64,000 nt of DNA from Hyphomicrobiales bacterium. Lineage in GTDB: Bacteria > Pseudomonadota > Alphaproteobacteria > Rhizobiales > Rhizobiaceae. Of the stretch, positions 8,923-17,191 are shown piece after piece. The stretch is from assembly GCA_900470155.1 (NCBI GenBank), contig UBZT01000003.1, positions 124,001 through 188,000 on the forward strand, given 5' to 3'. The notes beneath the pieces are model-generated. The model saw only the letters and a program-made list of their open reading frames with translations, was not told where the DNA came from and did no database searches. Positions within the stretch are counted from its first letter, which is position 1. Every line of letters begins with the position of its first letter. A program made the translations under genes and the position numbers.

Positions 8923-9687
8923 ATGACCGACATGAGTATTGAAGGCCCGATCGTGGTGTTCCTTGGTCCGACGCTTCGACTGTCCGAAGCCGCGCGGGTT
9001 CTCGATGCGGTCTACATGCAACCGGCCGCACAAGGCGACGTCCTCCTTGCCGCGCATGCCTACCGTCCGCGGGCGATGGTCATCATCGATGGGCAATTCG
9101 AGGACCGTCCGGCGGTTCGGCACAAGGAAATCCTCTGGGCGATGGCGCAGGGGATCGTCGTGATAGGTGCGGCTAGCATGGGCGCGCTCAGGGCGGCGGA
9201 ACTGAGCCAATTCGGCATGATCGGTGTCGGCCTGATATACAGGTGGTACCGACGCTGGCCCTTTGCTCCTGATGATGCAGTCGCCGTTCTTTCAGGGCCG
9301 CCCGAGCTCGATTTTCTGCCTTTGACGCAGGCAATGGTCGATCTTCAGCGGACATTCGCGAACTTGGCCCGCCGGAAACTGGTCACCACTGCCGAGCGAG
9401 AGCTGCTGACAACAACCGCGCGAAACATGAATTTTCGAGAGCGCCGGCTCGAGGCGATCATTCGGGCGGCAGGCTGCCCGGAGGAAAGGGTCAAAGACCT
9501 GAGGCACGAGCTGGTGGGACAGAAAAAACTGGATGCCCTCCTTGCGTTACGAAACGCACGATCTCTTGTGCAGGCCAATGCCAGTCGTGGAAGCGTCGCG
9601 TGGGTTGCAACCAATACCTTTGTCAGGGATCTTGAGGCTGGCGGCATTGACTCAAGATTAGTGAACACTTATAGATTGAATTCTTAG
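8923..9687 (+). CDS. tfuA: TfuA-like core domain protein
   Basis: A 254-aa protein with the full TfuA core: VVFLGPTLRLSEAARVL near the N-terminus, the PRAMVIIDGQFED segment, and VVIGAASMGALRAAEL followed by GVGLIYRWYRRW. TfuA proteins were named from the trifolitoxin cluster and work with YcaO to introduce thioamides (thioviridamide-type peptides; methyl-coenzyme M reductase in methanogens). Here tfuA directly follows ycaO. GTG at 8911 overlaps the ycaO stop as GTGA and ATG at 8923 or 8932 are also possible; none has a strong Shine-Dalgarno, which suggests translational coupling. The 90 C-terminal residues are basic and helical and not obviously conserved. Confidence 0.88.
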   Translation: MTDMSIEGPIVVFLGPTLRLSEAARVLDAVYMQPAAQGDVLLAAHAYRPRAMVIIDGQFEDRPAVRHKEILWAMAQGIVVIGAASMGALRAAELSQFGMIGVGLIYRWYRRWPFAPDDAVAVLSGPPELDFLPLTQAMVDLQRTFANLARRKLVTTAERELLTTTARNMNFRERRLEAIIRAAGCPEERVKDLRHELVGQKKLDALLALRNARSLVQANASRGSVAWVATNTFVRDLEAGGIDSRLVNTYRLNS

Positions 9688-9721
9688 CTGCGAGATTTTC
9701 AATCGAGGGGGCATATGTACC

Positions 9722-10906
9722 ATGCGCCTGCTTCGGGACGATTCCCTCGACTCCGGAAATGCGCGTGTCGGCACGCGCTTCTGGATCTACCCGCAACCCC
9801 CTTTCATACCCGGATACGAGCAGCCCGATCGTGTGTGGCTGTCTATTCAGCGCGACGAAATCGGCGATGGCCCGAGCGACCTCTCCATGTATGTCGCGGA
9901 CCCGCTGTATCAAAAGCAGCCCTATGGCTTTGCAAGTTTGCCGCCATTCGGCGGGGCAAGGCGGGCACCGATAAGGCCGGGTCCTGACCGTCACTTCGAC
10001 AATATCGATCCAACCTCGCGTCCATTTCTCGCCGTTCACGCCTATGCCTGCGTGCGTTTCGTTCTCGACATCTGGCAGAGCTATCTCGGGCGGCGGGTCC
10101 GCTGGTTCTTCGACCAGACCTATCCACGGCTTGAAATCGTTCCGTTCGTCGATTGGGACAATGCTCAGGCTGGCTACGGCTTTCTAGAATTGGGTTGTTC
10201 CGACATTGATGGCGTCATTAGGCCCTACGCGTTGAATTTTGACACGATCGCGCATGAAGTCGGACATCTAGTCATGCTGTCGGAGACGGGCATTCCAGCC
10301 GCAACATCGGCCGACAGCGATTTCTTCTCGTTCTCCGAAGCATTTTCGGATTGTGTTTCCCTAATCTCTTTCCTGCATTTCGATTCCGCAATCGACCGGT
10401 TGCTGCGCCGCACGAGGGGCAATCTGCTTTTGTACAATGAACTGAACCGCTTTGCGGAAACGAGCCCGGAGACGCAGATTCGCCTGGCCACCAATTTCCG
10501 GCGCATGTCGGCTGTGACGCGCGAGGTGCACGACCGCGCGCTGCCATTTGTGGGTGCGATCTTCGATACTGTCGTTGCGCTTTATCATCGCGATCTGGTG
10601 GCAAAGGGTTGTGCCGACAGCCGGCTTCTGGATCTCGACCTGCGGAAACTGGCGGCGGATGAATTTGACACGTTTCGCCAGGCGACCGCAGACGCGTTCA
10701 ATACCCGGCCATTGTACTTCAAACAGGCACTGATTGCCGCGCGCGACGCGGTGGGCACGGCGCTGGCAGTATCGTTGAAAGCGCTGGATCCGAGCAGGCT
10801 ACGGATCGATCAGGTGGCGCGTGCCGTTATTGCCGCCGCGGACGGGGCGACGGCTGACATGCTGGAAGAGAATTTTGCGTGGCGTGAAATCATCGGAACG
10901 AGGTGA
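9722..10906 (+). CDS. HEXXH gluzincin-like metalloprotein, unknown substrate
   Basis: A 394-aa protein without signal peptide. It has HEVGH (H178, E179, H182) and, 24 residues later, E206 in FSEAFSD, the arrangement of a gluzincin zinc peptidase such as the thermolysin group, where the second Glu is the third zinc ligand. The N-terminal 170 residues are rich in Pro and aromatic residues, and the C-terminal half is helical. It could be the leader peptidase or maturation protease of the YcaO/TfuA cluster, which otherwise lacks one; that role is inferred from context only. The ATG at 9722 follows a GAGGGG. Overall similarity to a named peptidase family is not evident to me. Confidence 0.7.
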   Translation: MRLLRDDSLDSGNARVGTRFWIYPQPPFIPGYEQPDRVWLSIQRDEIGDGPSDLSMYVADPLYQKQPYGFASLPPFGGARRAPIRPGPDRHFDNIDPTSRPFLAVHAYACVRFVLDIWQSYLGRRVRWFFDQTYPRLEIVPFVDWDNAQAGYGFLELGCSDIDGVIRPYALNFDTIAHEVGHLVMLSETGIPAATSADSDFFSFSEAFSDCVSLISFLHFDSAIDRLLRRTRGNLLLYNELNRFAETSPETQIRLATNFRRMSAVTREVHDRALPFVGAIFDTVVALYHRDLVAKGCADSRLLDLDLRKLAADEFDTFRQATADAFNTRPLYFKQALIAARDAVGTALAVSLKALDPSRLRIDQVARAVIAAADGATADMLEENFAWREIIGTR

Positions 10907-10925
10907 ATTACAAAAGGAGAAAGTG

Positions 10926-11618
10926 ATGAGCGATTGTGGCAGTCATCCCGGTGTGGGACCGTTGCTGGAAGGTTTGTCTGAGCCGGATTACCGATCTTAC
11001 AATCCGAGCGAAGTGCGCCTCTATGGCAGGCCGGCCATCCACCGACCAATTTTCAAGCTGTCGGATGAGACGATTAGCGAGCAAATATCTGCAAAATTGG
11101 AGGGCCTTTCGGTCGAACGTGCGGATATGCACAGAATAATAGAGGCCGTCAAAGAAGTGGCCGTCCTCAAAATTACCAGTGATGAAATATTCGGGGTGGT
11201 TAATCAGCAGATCGTTTTGGCTATTGTCGATCACAATCTCAAGCTACAGCAACTGCCCGTCGATATCGGCGTTCCATCGAAGAATTTTCGAGGTGATGAT
11301 GGCCACTACATAAAGAGCATTGGCGTGATTTACGGATATGCCTACGAGGGTCATTGCTACACGTTGCCAAAACCGCAGATCATGTATTTGCCCGAAGAGG
11401 CGCATGTGATCAAAGGCGGCGATTGCGGATGTGATTGCGGCTATGTGCCCGAACTCGGCTATGTCGTCTGGCAGATCGATAAGCTGGAACGCGTCGTGGC
11501 TCTCGACGTGCGTTCCGATGATCTCAAGACGCTGGTTTTGGATGAAAACATGCCGGGTAACCGCTCGCCACTCGCTTACGCGCAAACGATGGCGCTGGCC
11601 CCGCAACGGCATCCATAA
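10926..11618 (+). CDS. Cys-motif protein of the YcaO/TfuA cluster, candidate modification substrate
   Basis: A 230-aa protein with an excellent ribosome site (AGGAG seven bases before the ATG). Cysteines are sparse and clustered: C4, C144 in GHCY, and C167, C169 and C171 in GGDCGCDCGY. The middle is a helical, hydrophobic segment (residues 46-110); there is no signal peptide. It ends the cluster, 19 bases after the HEXXH gene. The Gly/Cys/Asp block is an attractive target for backbone modification by YcaO/TfuA, or it may be a metal site; the size is much larger than a classical RiPP precursor but comparable with leader-fused or protein substrates. I do not recognise the family. Confidence 0.65.
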   Translation: MSDCGSHPGVGPLLEGLSEPDYRSYNPSEVRLYGRPAIHRPIFKLSDETISEQISAKLEGLSVERADMHRIIEAVKEVAVLKITSDEIFGVVNQQIVLAIVDHNLKLQQLPVDIGVPSKNFRGDDGHYIKSIGVIYGYAYEGHCYTLPKPQIMYLPEEAHVIKGGDCGCDCGYVPELGYVVWQIDKLERVVALDVRSDDLKTLVLDENMPGNRSPLAYAQTMALAPQRHP

Positions 11619-11640
11619 CATGTGACGCAATTCACGTGTT
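11617..11640 (+). terminator. Weak stem-loop after the YcaO/TfuA cluster
   Basis: AACATGTG (11617-11624) pairs with CACGTGTT (11633-11640) with one G-T pair and an 8-base loop, starting at the stop codon of the last cluster gene. There is no T-run, so termination strength is doubtful. Confidence 0.3.
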
Positions 11641-11883
11641 ACTCGGCTTCCGCCGGTTGGACACACGGCTTTGACCGGCGTGCCGGTGACTGCTGCGCAC
11701 GCGGCTAACCTCGTAGACGTAGTGCTGAGAACGGTGGCGATGCGGAGCAGGACGATCTCTATCAGACCGCTGGAACGGGTATCGGCCTTCCAGCCGTGTC
11801 ATGTGAATCAGCATTCGATATTCACACCGATCCACATGACTTAGGAACTTCAGTCGTGTCCACGTTCTCGATCAGAAGTACAC

Positions 11884-11912
11884 GTTGCCGACGTCATGCT
11901 CAGGTCGGCAAC
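11884..11912. terminator. Stem-loop at the end of the SDR gene
   Basis: GTTGCCGAC (11884-11892) and GTCGGCAAC (11904-11912) form a perfect 9-bp inverted repeat with an 11-base loop. It overlaps the last codons of the minus-strand SDR gene and faces the converging YcaO/TfuA cluster. No U-tract is visible on either strand; it may act as a 3' stabiliser rather than an intrinsic terminator. Confidence 0.4.
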
Positions 11913-12670
11913 AATCTGAAATCGGCACCTTCGGGAAGGAGTTGGCCGCCATCGACGATGATGGTGGTGCCGGTCACATAGCTCGCATCGTCGGAGGCGA
12001 GAAACAGGAAGGCATTGGCGACGTCGCGCGGCGATCCAAGGCGCGCCAGCGGGATCGCGTCTTCCATGTTCTTGATGAAGGCGGCGCTGCGATGCAACTG
12101 GATCGCCTCGGTCAGAATATTGCCTGGCTCGACACCATTGACATTGATACCGTAGGACGAGAATTCCAGCGCGGCGGAGCGGATGAAGCCGTTGATCCCG
12201 GCCTTGCTCGCCGCATAATGGCCATGGCCGGGGCTGGTGACATGCGGCCCGGTGATGGACGAGGTGAAGAGGATACGCCCCGAGCCCTGCTGTTTCATTG
12301 GCGTGAGAGCGGCGCGTGCAGCATTGAAACAGCCGCGCAGATTGACCGCCATCACGTTGTCCCAGTCTTCCGGGGACGTATTCTCTATTAGCTGCCAGGG
12401 ATAGATGCCGGCATTCTGGACGATGATGTCGAGCCGGCCGTGGCGTTCGAGGGTGAGTGCGACGGCCGCGACCGCGTCCTCCATCTTCGAGATGTCGGTA
12501 TGGACGAAGTCGATACCGAGTTCATCGGCCGACGCCTTGCCTTCGTCTGCGTCGAAATCGGCGAGGACGAGTTTTGCCCCTTCCTCCTTGAAGCGGACGG
12601 CAATTGCCTTGCCGATGCCGCGGGATGCGCCGATGACCAGCGCGACCTTGTCATTCAATCTGTCTGTCAT
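11900..12670 (-). CDS. Short-chain dehydrogenase/reductase (SDR)
   Basis: A 256-aa classical SDR. The nucleotide motif GASRGIG is at residues 14-20, NAG at 86-88, and the catalytic set is S138, Y152 and K156. D38 after the second beta strand (LVLADFD) favours NAD over NADP. The C-terminus is standard (YVTGTTIIVDGGQ). Its ATG overlaps the permease stop as ATGA (12667-12670), so it is the last gene of the ROK-regulated ABC operon and likely oxidises the imported sugar or polyol. The exact substrate cannot be told. Confidence 0.9.
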   Translation of the reverse strand: MTDRLNDKVALVIGASRGIGKAIAVRFKEEGAKLVLADFDADEGKASADELGIDFVHTDISKMEDAVAAVALTLERHGRLDIIVQNAGIYPWQLIENTSPEDWDNVMAVNLRGCFNAARAALTPMKQQGSGRILFTSSITGPHVTSPGHGHYAASKAGINGFIRSAALEFSSYGINVNGVEPGNILTEAIQLHRSAAFIKNMEDAIPLARLGSPRDVANAFLFLASDDASYVTGTTIIVDGGQLLPEGADFRLLPT

Positions 12671-13662
12671 GCGAGCCTCTGGCGGAGCCTTTGTTTGAAC
12701 GTGTCGAGAAGGACGGCTGCGAGCACCAGGAAGCCATGGATGACCTGGGTATAGTTCGCAGGCAGACCCATCAGGTTGATCGCTGTGTTGATGGAAGACA
12801 GCAGCAGCACGCCGGCATAGACGCCCGGCAGCGCCCCGACACCGCCCTTGAGGCTGACACCGCCGATCACGACTGCCGCAAAGGCATTGAACAACAGTCC
12901 AACGCCGAGGTTTGCTGTTGCGCCCGACGTGCGGATCGCCAGCAGCCAGCCGGCAAGTCCGGCTATGGCGCCGGCCAGCACGAAGGCGATGATCAGGTTG
13001 CGGGTCACACGGATGCCGGCACGGAACGTCGCGGTTTCGTTGCCGCCAATCATCACCAGGTGCCGACCGAAGGGCGTCTTTGCCATCATGATGGAGAAGA
13101 CCAGGAAGCAGGCAATCGCAATCCAAGCCGACAGCGGGATGCCGAGAAAGCGCTCGATCGCAAACCACCGGATGGCCGGCGCGAGATCCTGCGCAGAGCG
13201 CCCGCCGGAGACGGCAAGCACGATGCCGCGCACCCAGATGAAGGAGGCAAGCGTGATGATGAAAGCGCTCATCTTCAGTTTCACGACGAGGAAGCCATTG
13301 AAGAGGCCAATCACCCCTCCGATGGCGCATGCAACGAGCAGTGACGCGGGGATCATCAGCCATTCCGGTGAAAGCTTGATACCCAGGCCGATCCCTGCCG
13401 AGCAGAATAGGATGCCGACAGCCATGGCCGACAAAGCGGCAACGGATTCAACCGAGAGGTCCATGTGGCCGGCGATGATCACCAGAGCAAGGCCGATCGA
13501 CATGACGCCGAGCACGCTCGACGCCTCGATGATGTTGGTGAAGATACCCATCTGGAAATAGTTCGGGATCAGCGCTGAAAACAGGGCGAGCACGACGATG
13601 AGCATGAACCAGACGAGATTGTCGAGCACGAATTCGAGAGTTTTGCGCGTACGAGGCGTCAT
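12667..13662 (-). CDS. Ribose-type sugar ABC transporter permease
   Basis: A 331-aa, very hydrophobic inner-membrane protein of the RbsC/AraH/XylH permease family (BPD_transp_2). It starts TRKTLEFVLDNLVWFMLIVV and has about eight to ten membrane spans; the conserved stretch GHMDLSVESVAALSAM and the GINTAINLMG-like C-terminal region (here SSINTAINLMGLPANY) are family features. It forms the channel for the neighbouring ATPase and binding protein. A perfect palindrome and a stem-loop lie in the 60-base gap upstream of its start; it overlaps the SDR gene by four bases. Confidence 0.9.
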   Translation of the reverse strand: MTPRTRKTLEFVLDNLVWFMLIVVLALFSALIPNYFQMGIFTNIIEASSVLGVMSIGLALVIIAGHMDLSVESVAALSAMAVGILFCSAGIGLGIKLSPEWLMIPASLLVACAIGGVIGLFNGFLVVKLKMSAFIITLASFIWVRGIVLAVSGGRSAQDLAPAIRWFAIERFLGIPLSAWIAIACFLVFSIMMAKTPFGRHLVMIGGNETATFRAGIRVTRNLIIAFVLAGAIAGLAGWLLAIRTSGATANLGVGLLFNAFAAVVIGGVSLKGGVGALPGVYAGVLLLSSINTAINLMGLPANYTQVIHGFLVLAAVLLDTFKQRLRQRLA

Positions 13663-13667
13663 GCGGC

Positions 13668-13679
13668 AAATCCGGATTT
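13668..13679. promoter_or_regulatory. 12-bp perfect palindrome before the permease start
   Basis: AAATCCGGATTT is self-complementary and lies five bases upstream of the permease ATG on the minus strand, where the Shine-Dalgarno should be. It may modulate translation initiation; there is no other evidence of function. Confidence 0.3.
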
Positions 13680-13690
13680 GAGGGAGGAAA

Positions 13691-13710
13691 CCGGGGCCCG
13701 CAAGCCCCGG
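13691..13710 (-). other. Intercistronic stem-loop after the binding-protein gene
   Basis: CCGGGGC (13691-13697) pairs perfectly with GCCCCGG (13704-13710) around a 6-base loop, between the binding-protein stop and the permease start. Such hairpins commonly protect the highly expressed binding-protein part of an ABC-operon mRNA and lower downstream expression. Confidence 0.5.
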
Positions 13711-13722
13711 AGGAAAACCCGA

Positions 13723-14763
13723 TCACTTAATCGATTCGACCGATGCCGTCGGCGGCTTCAGATTGCCCCAGAAAGCCGGGTCGTCGACATTCTCCTTGGT
13801 GATCGCGGCACCCGGGATCTTGATGTTCGGACCCCAGGCTTCGATCGTCACCACACCCTTCAGGCCGAGGATGTCATATTCGCCAGCCTTTATTTCCTGC
13901 TTGCCGGCGATCTTGTCCATGAACATGGCAACCGCTGCGGCCTGGGCATAGAGCGGCTGCTCGACTTCTGTGTTGAGCCAACCCTTGCGGATCAAGTCGA
14001 GGCCGACGGGAGCGCCGTTCGAGCTCATCATCATCACGTCGCCCGGCTTCTTGCCGGCGGCCTCGAGCGAGGCGACGGCTGCGACCGAAAGATGGGCGGC
14101 GTGCAGGAAGATGAGGTCGATATCGGGGTTGGCGAGCATCTGGTCGGAAACAATCGTTCCGGCATTGCTGGCTTCCCACTGCATGGCGGGCACAGAGACG
14201 ATGGTGACGCCCGGGAAGGCCTTCATCTTCTCTTCGAAGCCCTTCTGGATATCGAGCGTGTAGGGATCGCCGGGGTCGCCGAGAACCTGCAGAATCTTAC
14301 CCTTCACATCGCCATGCTTCGCCTTGAGCATGGCTTCAGCCTGCTCTGCGGCGACATAGCCGATCTCGATCGTTCCGGCGACCGAGGTGAAGTCGGACAT
14401 GGTCGAGGTGACCTGGCGGTCGAACTCGACGACCGGAATGCCGGCAGCACGGGCGGCCTCGATAGATGGCTTCAGCGCGTTGAAGTCGACGGCCGCCAGG
14501 ATGATCGCCGCCGGCTTCAAGGCGATGACGTCGTTCATCTGCGACTGCTGTGCGTCCGTTTTGTTGTCGGCGTTGAGTGTCTTCATCTCGTAGCCGGTCT
14601 GCTTCAGGAACATTTCAAGGGCACTGACCGAGCCGGTCTGGAACTCGTCGAGCAGTGTCGGCACGAGATAATAAACCGTGCCCTTGGACTGTGCGGCCGC
14701 TGTTGTCAGCATCGAAAGGCCGAGCACTAGAACGCTCAGCAAGCTTAGCATTAATCGTTTCAT
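13723..14763 (-). CDS. Periplasmic sugar-binding protein of ribose-type ABC transporter
   Basis: A 346-aa periplasmic binding protein (Peripla_BP_4, RbsB-like). A Sec signal peptide is clear ([18 protein letters not shown], cleavage near TTAAAQS). The mature part contains the family marks [29 protein letters not shown] and [22 protein letters not shown]. It delivers a monosaccharide or polyol to the permease encoded downstream. The gene lies 36 bases after the ATPase gene in the same minus-strand operon under the ROK regulator. The specific ligand is not evident. Confidence 0.9.
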   Translation of the reverse strand: MKRLMLSLLSVLVLGLSMLTTAAAQSKGTVYYLVPTLLDEFQTGSVSALEMFLKQTGYEMKTLNADNKTDAQQSQMNDVIALKPAAIILAAVDFNALKPSIEAARAAGIPVVEFDRQVTSTMSDFTSVAGTIEIGYVAAEQAEAMLKAKHGDVKGKILQVLGDPGDPYTLDIQKGFEEKMKAFPGVTIVSVPAMQWEASNAGTIVSDQMLANPDIDLIFLHAAHLSVAAVASLEAAGKKPGDVMMMSSNGAPVGLDLIRKGWLNTEVEQPLYAQAAAVAMFMDKIAGKQEIKAGEYDILGLKGVVTIEAWGPNIKIPGAAITKENVDDPAFWGNLKPPTASVESIK

Positions 14764-14799
14764 GGTCGTTCTCTCCAGTTTAAGCCGGACCCCTTGTCA

Positions 14800-15567
14800 T
14801 TATTTGCCCACCGCTCCGGCTCCGGTGAGGCTTTGCCCTGTGATCATTTCGATCACTGCATCCGGGCTTGTCTTGGCTCTCTCGACATCGCCGGCGACAA
14901 CGCCATGGCGGATGACTACGATGCGATCTGCGACCTGAAAGGCCTGCTGCATGATATGCGTGATGATGACGACGCCGATGCCTTGGCTGGCGACATGGCG
15001 GATCATATCCAGTCCGCGCCGCGTCTGCTCGACGCCGAGGGCGGCGAATGGCTCGTCAAGCAAAAGCAGTTTTCCGCCCCAATGGGCAAACCGGTTGAGT
15101 TCGATCGCCTGGCGTTGGCCGCCGGACAGATGCTCGACCTTGGTGCGCATCGAGGGAATACGGGTTCCGGCGCTGGTCAGCGCCTTGGTCGTGATTTCCT
15201 CCATCGCGCGTTCGTCGAGGAAGGGAATGCCCGCAAATTTTCGGGTGATTTCGCGGCCCATGAAAAAATTTCCGACCACGTCGACATTGGTGCAGAGCGA
15301 CAGATCCTGGTAGACGGTCTCGATGCCGGCTGCCTTGGCCTCGGCAGGTGTCTTAGCCTCGAACGCTTCGCCTTCGAAGATCATCTGGCCCGACGTGGGC
15401 TGCAGACCGCCGGAGATGATCTTCACGAGCGTAGATTTTCCTGCGCCATTGTCACCGAGAAGGGCGACGACTTCACCCTTTCCGATCGAGAAACTGATGC
15501 CCTTGAGCGCCTCGATCGCGCCGAAATTCTTACGGATGTCATCCAGGACAAGCAATTTCTCGATCAT
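14800..15567 (-). CDS. Sugar ABC transporter ATP-binding protein, single domain
   Basis: A 255-aa ATPase with one nucleotide-binding domain, half the length of RbsA/XylG proteins and similar in plan to rhizobial FrcA. Walker A is GDNGAGKST (residues 38-46), the ABC signature is LSGGQRQ, Walker B is LLLLDEP, and the D-loop/His switch (VVIITHIM) follow. It powers the permease and binding protein downstream. Its ATG overlaps the ROK regulator stop by four bases (15564-15567), so regulator and transporter share one transcript. Confidence 0.92.
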   Translation of the reverse strand: MIEKLLVLDDIRKNFGAIEALKGISFSIGKGEVVALLGDNGAGKSTLVKIISGGLQPTSGQMIFEGEAFEAKTPAEAKAAGIETVYQDLSLCTNVDVVGNFFMGREITRKFAGIPFLDERAMEEITTKALTSAGTRIPSMRTKVEHLSGGQRQAIELNRFAHWGGKLLLLDEPFAALGVEQTRRGLDMIRHVASQGIGVVIITHIMQQAFQVADRIVVIRHGVVAGDVERAKTSPDAVIEMITGQSLTGAGAVGK

Positions 15568-16703
15568 TCGACAGTCCCTTTCTCTGAAGTTTCGAACATC
15601 TGGCCGAAGCGCGGCGACAAGACACCGAAGACTGCCAGCGCTGCCGCGCCGCGGAGTGCCGAATGCTGGCAGTCACTGGCGACGACGACACGTGGATGGG
15701 TGCGGTTGGCACGGGCGGAAACCGAATTGCTCAGGCCGTCTGCAAGTGTGGCAAGCTGCTCGATCAGAGACTGTGGCGCCAGCCCACCGAGCACGACAGT
15801 CTCGGGGTCGAAAAGGTTCTCGATCGTGCGGATGGCGTTGCAGAATATCGGCGTGATCTCACGTACCCAATTGGCTTCCGATAGGCCGCGCCGTCTGAAG
15901 GCATCAAGAGAAAGATACCGCTCAAGGCAGCCGAGGTTTCCGCAAGGGCAAAGTTCTCCGTCCGGAACGGCGGGGATATGGCCGATTTCCCCGGCATTGC
16001 CCCAGGCTCCGCTCATGACCACGCCATCTGTCATCATCGTGCCGCCGAGGCCGACGCTGAAGAAGAGGTAGTAATAGTCGGACAACTGCTGCCCGAGGCC
16101 GTAAAGCTGTTCGCCGAGTGCGGCGGCAGCCATGTCGTTTTCCATGAAGGCAGGAAGGCCCGTTGCATCAGCGAGGCGTGCCCCGATGTCGACATTCTTC
16201 CAACCCGTCATGGTGGTCGGGCCGACGAAGCTCATGGATTCGATGTCGAATGGCCCCGGAAGTGCCAGGCCTGCACCCAGAAGTCGGCCGCAGCGGGGGC
16301 TGGATTTCAGTTCCACAACCATCTCGCGGATCAGCGCAAATGCTTGGTCCGGCATCGGGTTCGACGTATATCGGTGACGGCTTTCCACCACGTCGCCGCG
16401 AAGGTTGACCAGCGCAACCTCGATACCAAGCGGTGTCAGGTGAATGCCGAGGGCATGTCCACCCTCCGGATTGACGGTCAGCATCGATGGCGGAATACCT
16501 CGGCCCCGGGGCTCTTCGCGCACCGACAGTATGAGCCCTTGGTCTTCGAGTTCCCGGACGATTGTGGAGACAGTTTGCACGGTGAGGTGTACGCGTTCGG
16601 CAATCTCGCCGCGCGTGGTCGGACCATGCAGACGGATCGATTCCAGGACAATACGCCTGTTGTAAGGCCTTCCCGATTCCTGATTGGTGCCGCGCAATGC
16701 CAT
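15564..16703 (-). CDS. ROK-family transcriptional regulator (NagC/XylR type)
   Basis: A 379-aa protein with an N-terminal winged helix (GEIAERVHLTVQTVSTIVREL, about residues 34-54) and a ROK sugar-kinase-like domain. The ROK zinc motif CPCGNLGCLERY is present, as are the sugar-site stretches GLALPGPF and NDMAAAALGE. It most likely represses the downstream ABC/SDR operon and is released by the imported sugar. It heads the operon, with GGAGG seven bases before the ATG. The 490-base gap upstream, shared with the divergent protease gene, should hold its promoter. Confidence 0.9.
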   Translation of the reverse strand: MALRGTNQESGRPYNRRIVLESIRLHGPTTRGEIAERVHLTVQTVSTIVRELEDQGLILSVREEPRGRGIPPSMLTVNPEGGHALGIHLTPLGIEVALVNLRGDVVESRHRYTSNPMPDQAFALIREMVVELKSSPRCGRLLGAGLALPGPFDIESMSFVGPTTMTGWKNVDIGARLADATGLPAFMENDMAAAALGEQLYGLGQQLSDYYYLFFSVGLGGTMMTDGVVMSGAWGNAGEIGHIPAVPDGELCPCGNLGCLERYLSLDAFRRRGLSEANWVREITPIFCNAIRTIENLFDPETVVLGGLAPQSLIEQLATLADGLSNSVSARANRTHPRVVVASDCQHSALRGAAALAVFGVLSPRFGQMFETSEKGTVE

Positions 16704-17191
16704 GCCAACGCCTCCGAATGACAGAAGAGTGACAGCGCTATTCTATTTAGTCAAATGGTTTTCAAAAAAGAAATCGATACGTCCATCGAGGGAACGGAAG
16801 GCGTGTTGCTAGCGCTGGCTGCAAGTTTCCTCGTCTGTCAGGTATTCGCACGCGGCTTGCCGAACCGTGGATCGTGTGCGTCCAGTGTGTCACCGAAACC
16901 GCGCGCGGAGGCCCTTCGCGATCTAAAGGAAAAGAGACATGAAAGCTCTTTAAAATGTCCCTTGCTTTGACGATCCGTGGAGTGCCGTGCTCGCGAAACT
17001 TGAATGGATCTCGATCATCCGCTGCGGCCAAATCGGCAATCGCCGCGTCCCGCCACGTGGATTGTAGCGCGCCCTACAGTAACGTGATGGAGTGATCGTC
17101 CGGGAAAAGTATACATCTCGTTGCCATGTGGCCATAATTGCTCCACCAACGTTACGCAGTGTTGGAAGAAGCAAATGGGATCAGAGTCAAA
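16704..17191. other. Divergent intergenic region, no gene recognised
   Basis: 488 bases between the ROK regulator (minus) and the protease (plus). The first 80 bases are AT-rich and hold a TTGACT-like hexamer (minus strand, near 16750) suited to the ROK promoter; CATAAT near 17150 could be the protease -10. I found no convincing small gene, RNA or repeat. Confidence 0.4.

Noticed and set aside
11632..11835. 67-codon minus-strand frame as a possible short RiPP precursor near YcaO/TfuA
   Set aside because: Arg/His-rich, wrong strand for the cluster, no ribosome site and no leader-core look.
13678..14730. 350-codon plus-strand frame opposite the sugar-binding protein gene
   Set aside because: Composition is His/Arg/Gly/Asp-rich with no domain; the opposite strand has signal peptide and family motifs. 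It is a shadow of codon bias.
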